DNA from: an uncultured Clostridia bacterium
GTDB lineage: Bacteria > Bacillota > Clostridia > TANB77 > CAG-508
Assembly (NCBI GenBank): GCA_947631315.1
Contig: CANRLA010000032.1
Span: 1-14,271 of the forward strand
DNA length: 14,271 nucleotides
Direction of reading: 5' to 3'
A program made the position numbers and the translations under genes. Each line of letters begins with the position of its first letter. Position 1 is the first letter of the stretch. Below are positions 1-3,973 of this stretch, one piece after another. Under the pieces are notes generated by a model that saw only the letters and a list, made by a program, of their open reading frames with translations, made no database searches and was not told where the DNA came from.

Positions 1-123
1 GCAGCAGTTTTAGGTATGAAAAATATAGACATGGTTCCGGAAATCGTTACAATAAAATCAAGCATGAAAGATGAAGACATACCAAAAATAGAAAACTTAG
101 TAAATAGTTTGCTAGGAAATTAA
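1..123 (+). CDS. C-terminal 40 residues of an unidentified protein
   Basis: The window opens inside a reading frame that runs to TAA at 121-123. The visible tail begins AAVLGMKNIDMVPEIVTIKS and ends KIENLVNSLLGN, with no stop before the window edge. Codon choice (ATA, AAA, GAA, TTA) matches the rest of the window, so it is very likely the true end of a gene. No motif, membrane segment or catalytic residue is recognisable in so short a piece and I do not assign a family. No clear terminator follows: the only dyad (AATATTT/AAATATT at 160-177) lacks a T tract and overlaps the next promoter. Confidence 0.7.
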   Translation, partial: AAVLGMKNIDMVPEIVTIKSSMKDEDIPKIENLVNSLLGN

Positions 124-175
124 AAATAATATAGTTTTATAAATAGAAAATTATTGGAAAATATTTCAAAAAATA

Positions 176-204
176 TTGACAGTTCTTAATTTATATGCTA
201 ATAT
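176..204 (+). promoter_or_regulatory. Sigma-A promoter of the putative antitoxin RNA
   Basis: TTGACA (176-181) and TAATAT (199-204) are separated by exactly 17 bp, a near-consensus vegetative promoter. Initiation is expected near 210-212. No ribosome binding site plus start codon leading to a sensible frame follows before the terminator at 281-313, so the product is probably a short untranslated RNA. An AATATTT-N4-AAATATT dyad (160-177) abuts the -35 box and could be an operator, but this is weak. Confidence 0.75.
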
Positions 205-223
205 TTAATTAGCTGAAAAGCAA

Positions 224-257
224 AAATGAGGTCATTTGATGGCATGCAGTCATCTCC
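224..257 (+). repeat. Direct repeat copy 1, in the antitoxin RNA (antisense to toxin start region)
   Basis: Aligned with 396-430, 26 of about 35 positions are identical, including blocks AAATGAG, CATGC and CTCC. Four of the mismatches (A/G or C/T) become G-U pairs when this RNA pairs with the toxin mRNA. About 30 of 34 bases could then pair, interrupted mainly by a 3-nt internal loop and a 1-nt bulge. The target spans the toxin Shine-Dalgarno sequence, the AUG and codons 2-8. Confidence 0.75.
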
Positions 258-280
258 GTATAAGCAAAAGCTTATACAAA

Positions 281-313
281 AAAAACAGGTAGTCTTGTAC
301 ACTACCTGTTTTT
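281..313. terminator. Bidirectional intrinsic terminator shared by toxin mRNA and antitoxin RNA
   Basis: A perfect 13-bp stem (281-293 with 301-313, core ACAGGTAGT/ACTACCTGT) closes a 7-nt loop, CTTGTAC. On the plus strand the stem ends in a run of five T. On the minus strand it is followed by eight T (positions 285-278). Convergent transcripts therefore end here and are fully complementary over the hairpin, which would allow loop-loop contact. Confidence 0.85.
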
Positions 314-330
314 GACTATGTATAAAAATA

Positions 331-417
331 CTAGTCTTCGTCTTTAGCATCATTGGAGTTTGACTGCTTTGCTAAAAGTAACAAAATCAATCTCCAAATG
401 AGATCGAATGACGTCAT
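331..417 (-). CDS. Small hydrophobic peptide, putative type I (Fst/par-like) toxin
   Basis: The frame of 28 codons starts at ATG 417-415 and stops at TAG 333-331. The peptide starts MTSFDLIWRLILLLLAK, a single short hydrophobic helix, and ends in a polar acidic tail, NDAKDED. This is the general form of membrane-active type I toxins: a hydrophobic helix followed by a charged tail, as in Fst, though shorter and without the residues I know from Fst, TxpA/BsrG or the Hol-Tox group. Start choice is secure: AAGGAGGTGAT (432-422) is an 11-nt perfect match to the 16S anti-Shine-Dalgarno at ideal spacing, preceded by a consensus promoter (482-454). The gene is isolated, monocistronic and convergent with a small RNA that carries sequence complementary to its initiation region. 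Toxicity is inferred from architecture, not seen. Confidence 0.75.
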   Translation of the reverse strand: MTSFDLIWRLILLLLAKQSNSNDAKDED

Positions 418-430
418 GCTAATCACCTCC
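396..430 (-). repeat. Direct repeat copy 2, over toxin ribosome binding site and start
   Basis: This 35-nt segment covers the toxin Shine-Dalgarno core, ATG and the first 7-8 codons. Its plus-strand sequence recurs in diverged form at 224-257 inside the facing small RNA. See that entry for the alignment. In the pAD1 par locus, equivalent repeats (DRa, DRb) let the antitoxin block translation. Confidence 0.72.
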
Positions 431-447
431 TTCTTGCCTAAAGAGGC
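422..447 (-). promoter_or_regulatory. Toxin leader: perfect Shine-Dalgarno with a possible anti-Shine-Dalgarno 5' arm
   Basis: The toxin transcript probably starts near 447. Its first bases read GCCTCTTT (447-440). The segment CCTCTTT (446-440) can pair with AAGGAGG (432-426) over 7 bp, with one U-G pair and a 7-nt loop, hiding the ribosome binding site. A smaller competing hairpin GCCT-CTTT-AGGC (447-436) is also possible. Self-sequestered translation signals are typical of type I toxin mRNAs. Confidence 0.6.
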
Positions 448-453
448 TTTTTT

Positions 454-482
454 ATTTTATAATAATTACCATAATTTGTCAA
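454..482 (-). promoter_or_regulatory. Sigma-A promoter of the toxin gene
   Basis: On the minus strand TTGACA (482-477) and TAAAAT (459-454) are spaced 17 bp apart. Predicted start is near 447, giving a leader of about 30 nt before the ATG at 417. The -35 and spacer overlap a weaker plus-strand promoter (466-494). Confidence 0.8.
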
Positions 483-494
483 TAAGGATATAAT
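466..494 (+). promoter_or_regulatory. Possible promoter toward the prepilin region
   Basis: TTACCA (466-471) and a perfect TATAAT (489-494) have a 17-bp spacer and face rightward, interleaved with the toxin promoter on the other strand. A transcript from here would meet the hairpin at 631-689 before reaching the prepilin gene at 751. AT-richness makes chance TATAAT boxes common, so this is tentative. Confidence 0.4.
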
Positions 495-590
495 TTTTAC
501 ATAAAATATATTAAAAAATATTTATTAAGGAAAAAACTTAATAAAAATTAATATATAGAAAATATAGCATAAGGACTAGTTAAAATCAAG

Positions 591-617
591 ATTATAACAA
601 TTAAAAATAAGTAACAA
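591..617 (-). promoter_or_regulatory. Leftward extended -10 promoter inside the inverted-repeat segment
   Basis: On the minus strand TGT-TATAAT (extended -10, hexamer 596-591) has upstream TTGTTA (617-612) at a short 15-bp spacing. It points away from the prepilin gene. If the segment 545-689 were inverted, it would point at that gene with a leader of about 100 nt. Strength is uncertain because of the short spacer and AT-rich context. Confidence 0.4.
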
Positions 618-630
618 AACAATAAAAAAT

Positions 631-689
631 AAAAAGAATAAATCTTAGAAAAAGCTTAATACGAGCTGATTAGAAGATTTATTCTTTTT
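631..689 (+). terminator. Terminator or attenuator hairpin upstream of the prepilin gene
   Basis: A perfect 16-bp stem pairs 631-646 with 674-689 (core AGAATAAATCTT/AAGATTTATTCT), with a 27-nt loop and a run of seven T at 685-691. The stem ends exactly where the right 24-nt inverted repeat begins at 690. It should stop rightward transcription before the prepilin gene, unless it forms only conditionally. The A-rich 5' arm would also give a T run on the minus strand. Confidence 0.6.
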
Positions 690-750
690 TTATTAAGTTT
701 TTTCCTTAATAAAAATTAACATAAAGTAGAAAAAAGGAGAGAGAGCACAA

Positions 751-2026
751 ATGAGAGAAAAAAGAAAAACGTTAGATAAAAAAAGTGAAAACTTAAAGTT
801 AAAAAAGAAAACCAAAAAACAAAAATTACAAGAACTTGGAATTACATTAATAGCACTAGTAGTAACTATAGTAATTTTGTTGATTTTGGCAGGAGTAACA
901 TTAAATATAGCCTTATCAGATGGAGGTCTATTTAGTAAAACAAAGAAAGCAGCAGAAGACTATAAAGAAGCACAAAGTGACGAAGAAGATTCAATAAGAC
1001 AAATAACAACGCAACTATATAGTGAATATGTAGGAGCGAAAGTTGAAGGGTATAGTCCAGCAGAAAATGAAAGTGGAGTTAAAATAGAGAAGACAACATC
1101 AGGGCTAGATAGTAATAAAGATGATGATGGAAAAGACATTGCAGGAGTAGCAAGTGATGGAAGTCAAACATTTAAAACAGAAGAAATAAGTTGGAGAGTA
1201 TGGGATTATGATGGAAATACATTAAGGATAATAGGAGACCCAACGGAAGCAACATTAACATTGAAAGGGGCAGCGGGATATAATAATGGAGTGTGGGCAA
1301 TGGATTATATATGTAAAACATTATATTCAAATGAAGCTAAAGGAGCAATAGCAACAAATTTAAAAAGAACAGATATACAGAAAGTAAGTACTTATGATTA
1401 CACAAAATATAAGCATAAACCGGATACACATGAAGAAGACACAATAGGAGAAAATGAAACTTCAATATATTTTGGAGAATCGAGACCCTATACAAATGGT
1501 AATAATAAATATCCAAATATGTGGAATGACAATGATAAAGAATGGACATACGAATATAACAATAAAGAAAAAACAGCAACAGGAGGAGACAAAGAATGTA
1601 GGAAATGGGAAGCAATAGGTAATGGAAATATGGGCAATACACTAAATGATGGGACAACTAGTACAAAATTTAAACAATCATATTATTGGCATAAATATAA
1701 TAAAGATGAATTTTTAAATGAGACGTATTACGATTTGATCTTCAAGATGGATAGTGAATCGAATTCTGATGGTTTTTGGCTTGCTGGACGTTATGTGCTT
1801 CTCTTAGAAGAACATTGTGACTTCGGAATAATGGGTGTTGGACTTGGCGTTGACGGTCCGAATGTTGGAGGGGCGAAATTGTGTACTTCTGCTGTCAATG
1901 CTCGGGGGTGTAGTGAATCGCTCATCTAATCTTCGCCCTATAGTAGCGATCGACTTAAGGGTTAGTGGATATGAGATGACTTCAAAAATAAATGAAGATG
2001 GAAAATTGATGGTAACACTGAAGTAA
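751..2026 (+). pseudogene. Prepilin-like surface protein with lectin-like C-terminus, frameshifted near its end
   Basis: Frame one runs 751-1929 (392 residues) behind AAGGAG (734-739). A basic stretch of about 29 residues leads to G30, then ITLIALVVTIVILLILAG, the type IV prepilin N-terminal helix. Leader-peptidase cleavage is expected after G30, although Ala replaces the usual Glu at +5. Residues 60-130 are polar and coiled-coil-like. The C-terminal part (about 150 residues, with FWLAGRYV) resembles the C-type-lectin/FGE-like fold found on such clostridial proteins. The expected last motif, LRPIVAIDLRVSGYEM and onward, lies in the +1 frame from about 1927 to TAA at 2024-2026. A 1-nt or 4-nt insertion (for example ATCT near 1924-1927) would explain this. 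Residues after about S384 of frame one are therefore probably aberrant. Likely surface-anchored or pilus-incorporated; ligand unknown. A sequencing error cannot be excluded. Confidence 0.65.
1765..1930 (+). other. Adenine-poor candidate variable region of the prepilin gene
   Basis: Over 1771-1960 I count about 20% A, whereas the preceding gene body (for example 1561-1620) is near 55% A. Codons rare elsewhere in the window (CGG, GGG, CCG, GCG, CTC, TCG) are concentrated here. The encoded segment follows FWLAGRYV and precedes LRPIVAIDL, the place where DGR-diversified lectin-fold proteins carry their variable residues. Adenine-specific mutagenesis of a variable region would leave such a signature. 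No reverse transcriptase or template repeat is in the window, so a retroelement would have to act from elsewhere. Confidence 0.4.
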
Positions 2027-2047
2027 CAGCTATTTCTTGGAGAATGA

Positions 2048-2088
2048 AAAAGAAGGAGAACTAAAATTTATATAGTTCTCCTTCTTTT
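2048..2088. terminator. Intrinsic terminator after the prepilin gene
   Basis: A perfect 16-bp stem pairs 2048-2063 with 2073-2088 (core GAAGGAGAACTA/TAGTTCTCCTTC), with a 9-nt loop. T runs are present on both strands (four on plus, five on minus). It separates the accessory region from the tsaE operon. Confidence 0.8.
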
Positions 2089-2129
2089 GAGTTAGTAAAA
2101 ATAATCTTATGAGAAAAATGTAAAAAATC

Positions 2130-2158
2130 TTGAACATTTGAGCGAAATAATATATAAT
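2130..2158 (+). promoter_or_regulatory. Sigma-A promoter of the tsaE-tsaB-rimI operon
   Basis: TTGAAC (2130-2135) and TATAAT (2153-2158) are spaced 17 bp. The start is expected near 2165, giving a leader of about 90 nt before tsaE. A weak GAAAGA-N6-TCTTTC hairpin lies in the leader at 2189-2206. Confidence 0.75.
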
Positions 2159-2228
2159 CAAAAATAATAAAAAAGAAGATAAAAGTTTGAAAGAAATGAA
2201 TCTTTCATATTATGTGAGAATTACAAGT

Positions 2229-2244
2229 AAAGCTAGAAAGGAAT
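2229..2244 (+). repeat. Shared leader motif AAAGCTAGAAAGGAAT before tsaE
   Basis: This 16-nt sequence recurs exactly at 10539-10554 before tig. In both places AAAGGA serves as the ribosome binding site and the ATG follows 12 nt later, an unusually long spacing kept the same at both genes. Confidence 0.7.
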
Positions 2245-2254
2245 AAAAACAAAA

Positions 2255-2701
2255 ATGCAAGAGAGGATAAGCAAAAGTGAGCTGGAAACAAAAGAATTTG
2301 CTAAAAATTTTGCATCTAAATTAGGTAGAGGAGATGTAATCGTTCTTTCAGGAGACTTAGGTGCAGGAAAAACAAAATTTGTAGAAGGAATCCTAGAATA
2401 TTTTGGAATGCAAGAAGAAATATCAAGTCCAACTTTTACAATAGTTAATGAATATCATAAAGACAAGATTGATATATATCATTTTGATTTATATAGATTA
2501 AAAGATGTATATGAATTTGAAAACATTGGAGGAGAAGAATACTTTAATAAAGGAATATGCATATTTGAATGGGGAGAATTAATAGAAGATATTCTGCCAA
2601 ATGATTACATAAAAATAACAATTGAAAAAGGTAATACTGATGATGAGCGTAAATTAATTATAGAAACACTTGGTGCAAAATATGAAGAGCTATCTTTTTA
2701 A
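2255..2701 (+). CDS. tsaE: tRNA t6A37 biosynthesis ATPase TsaE
   Basis: TsaE is the small P-loop ATPase that works with TsaB and TsaD to transfer threonylcarbamoyl to A37 of ANN-decoding tRNAs in the cytoplasm. The 148-residue product shows Walker A GDLGAGKT (residues 33-40), the switch-like SPTF followed by TIVNEY, HFDLYRL, and the FEWGE signature, all in family order. Length is normal for the family. The ATG at 2255 lies 12 nt after AAAGGA, matching the arrangement at tig. It is the first gene of an operon from the promoter at 2130-2158, with tsaB starting 28 nt after its stop. tsaD is not in this window. Confidence 0.95.
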   Translation: MQERISKSELETKEFAKNFASKLGRGDVIVLSGDLGAGKTKFVEGILEYFGMQEEISSPTFTIVNEYHKDKIDIYHFDLYRLKDVYEFENIGGEEYFNKGICIFEWGELIEDILPNDYIKITIEKGNTDDERKLIIETLGAKYEELSF

Positions 2702-2729
2702 AAATATATAAAATGTAAGGAGTGATAGT

Positions 2730-3392
2730 ATGAAAATATTAGCGTTGGATACATCAGGAAAAATGTGCTCAATAGCTGTAGCAGAAGATGGAAAAATCTT
2801 AGATCAAATATCAACCATCTCAGAAAAAGAACATTCACAAACTCTCATGCCTAATATTCAAAAGTTATTAAAATCATTGAATCTGCAATTAGATGATATT
2901 GATTTACTTTCATGTTCAAGAGGACCAGGTTCGTTTACTGGAATAAGAGTTGGTATGGCAACTGTCAAAGCCTTATCAGATGCAAAAAATATTCCAATTG
3001 CAGGAGTAGACACGTTAAAAGCAATAGCATATAGTGTTATTATAAAAAAAGGAAGAAAAGAGTGTAAAATATTATCATTAATAGATGCGAGAAATGAAAA
3101 TGTATATTTTGCAGTCTATAGGATTCATAATGGAAACATATCTTTATATAAAAATGCAGAGATTAGAAATGTTTCAGATATTGTAGAATATATAAATTTT
3201 GAAGACCCTTTATATATAGCTGGTGATATCTATATGGAAAAGCTAGAGCCGCTATTTAAAGCAAAGTTTTCAAAACAATATGCTCAGGGAAGAAAAACAG
3301 ATGAGTATGAATATGTAACAGACCTGCCACCGCTAGCAGAAGCAATAGCAATGTGTGCACAAGATAAGTATGATGTTGGAGATTATCGGTGA
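2730..3392 (+). CDS. tsaB: t6A37 complex dimerization subunit TsaB (C-terminus displaced by a frameshift)
   Basis: TsaB is an ASKHA-fold, catalytically inactive partner that binds TsaD and TsaE in t6A synthesis. The N-terminus MKILALDTSG and the hallmark RGPGSFTGIRVG (residues 64-75) are clear; AAGGAG precedes the ATG. The frame stops at TGA 3390-3392 after 220 residues, ending DVGDYR. The usual TsaB C-terminal PxYLR motif, here LFPMYLRKPQAQ, is instead encoded at about 3403-3438 in the next frame, which continues directly into the RimI domain. TsaB-RimI fusions are known in Firmicutes annotation, so the ancestral product was probably one polypeptide. As it stands, TsaB lacks only its last short segment and may still fold. 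Confidence 0.9.
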   Translation: MKILALDTSGKMCSIAVAEDGKILDQISTISEKEHSQTLMPNIQKLLKSLNLQLDDIDLLSCSRGPGSFTGIRVGMATVKALSDAKNIPIAGVDTLKAIAYSVIIKKGRKECKILSLIDARNENVYFAVYRIHNGNISLYKNAEIRNVSDIVEYINFEDPLYIAGDIYMEKLEPLFKAKFSKQYAQGRKTDEYEYVTDLPPLAEAIAMCAQDKYDVGDYR

Positions 3393-3882
3393 TTCAAGTA
3401 CACTTTTTCCGATGTATTTAAGAAAACCACAAGCACAAAGACAAAAAGAAGGAGAAAGTGAAAGAATATATATATTAGAAATGACGAAGCTGGATTTAGA
3501 AAATATAAAATCTAACTATGATAAATTTTCTAATATATGGGATTATGAAACTTTAGAAGAAGATTATAAAAACTCTAATTATTTAGTGGCAAAACAAAAT
3601 GATGAAATAGTAGGATTTGTAGGAACAAAGACTATTTTGAACGAATTAGAAATAATGAATATAGTAACGAAAGAAGACAAACAAAACAAAGGAATCGCAT
3701 CAAGTTTATTAAGCTATATAATTAGAAAAAATATTGTAGAGAAAATAAATTTAGAAGTAAATGAGCATAATATTAATGCAATAAAACTATATAGAAAATT
3801 TGGATTCCAAGACGTAGGAATAAGGAAAAATTATTATAATGGAAAAGATGATGCAATTATGATGACGCTTGTTATAAAATAA
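3355..3882 (+). CDS. rimI: Ribosomal protein S18 N-acetyltransferase RimI, joined to the TsaB tail
   Basis: RimI is a GNAT enzyme that acetylates the N-terminal Ala of ribosomal protein S18. The GNAT domain begins near IYILEMTKLDL (about 3466). It has the acetyl-CoA loop KQNKGIA and the typical end LEVNEHNINAIKLYRKFGF followed by DVGIRKNYY. The frame is open from 3355 with ATGs at 3355, 3370, 3373, 3412 and 3481, none preceded by a convincing ribosome binding site. Residues before the GNAT domain are the TsaB C-terminal motif. This argues for a former TsaB-RimI fusion now out of frame, or read by frameshifting or translational coupling at the overlap with tsaB. The start given is the most upstream ATG and is uncertain. 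Confidence 0.85.
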   Translation: MHKISMMLEIIGDSSTLFPMYLRKPQAQRQKEGESERIYILEMTKLDLENIKSNYDKFSNIWDYETLEEDYKNSNYLVAKQNDEIVGFVGTKTILNELEIMNIVTKEDKQNKGIASSLLSYIIRKNIVEKINLEVNEHNINAIKLYRKFGFQDVGIRKNYYNGKDDAIMMTLVIK

Positions 3883-3927
3883 AAATTAGAATGTTAAGAA
3901 AAATTAATTACAAGTTGAGGATAATAA

Positions 3928-3962
3928 AAGATTATACATATTTATACTAAAATAATAATCTT
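3928..3962 (+). promoter_or_regulatory. Dyad abutting the ribosome binding site of the LonB-like gene
   Basis: AAGATTAT (3928-3935) and ATAATCTT (3955-3962) form an 8-bp stem with a 19-nt loop, ending 1 nt before AGGAGG (3963-3968 region). There is no T run, so it is not a terminator. It could modulate translation or be a protein site. The 91-bp gap after rimI holds no other clear signal. Confidence 0.35.
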
Positions 3963-3973
3963 AGGAGGAAATA

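Larger units (their letters stand above)
211..313 (+). ncRNA. Putative antisense antitoxin RNA of a type I toxin-antitoxin module
   Basis: A transcript of about 103 nt is predicted from the promoter at 176-204 to the terminator at 281-313. It has three visible parts. First, 224-257 is a diverged copy of 396-430, the strand antisense to the toxin ribosome binding site, start codon and first codons. Second, 258-277 is a perfect hairpin, GTATAAGC-AAAA-GCTTATAC. Third, the terminator stem is shared with the convergent toxin mRNA, and its loop (CTTGTAC) contains a CUUG that fits the YUNR U-turn pattern used by antisense RNAs to start pairing. The design matches RNA II of the pAD1 par (Fst) locus: partial complementarity in trans plus overlap at the terminator. 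Role in repressing toxin translation is inferred from this complementarity. Confidence 0.72.
521..713. repeat. Perfect 24-nt inverted repeats (521-544 / 690-713) flanking a 145-bp segment
   Basis: The two arms are exact reverse complements over 24 nt. Each arm is itself a dyad, TTATTAAG-N7-CTTAATAA, with N7 being GAAAAAA on the left and TTTTTTC on the right. Just beyond each dyad, 537-555 and 705-723 are near-identical in direct orientation (one mismatch over 19 nt). The enclosed segment (545-689) holds a leftward promoter and a terminator-like hairpin. The geometry resembles invertible promoter switches, for example the C. difficile flagellar switch with 21-nt repeats around about 154 bp. 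Paired operator sites for a regulator are the main alternative. Confidence 0.6.

Noticed and set aside
521..713. Miniature transposon (MITE) bounded by the 24-nt inverted repeats
   Set aside because: There is no clear target-site duplication outside both arms. The contents (promoter, hairpin) and location before a surface gene fit a regulatory switch better, though this is not settled.
124..750. Riboswitch or tRNA in the large intergenic region
   Set aside because: No T-loop, CCA acceptor or known riboswitch core could be recognised; the hairpins are explained by the toxin-antitoxin module and the inverted-repeat segment.
3390..3392. TGA read as tryptophan (alternative code) in tsaB
   Set aside because: Reading through TGA in the same frame gives a Lys/Thr/Arg-rich tail that soon stops and does not resemble TsaB, while the +1 frame gives the expected motif. 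TGG is used for Trp throughout.
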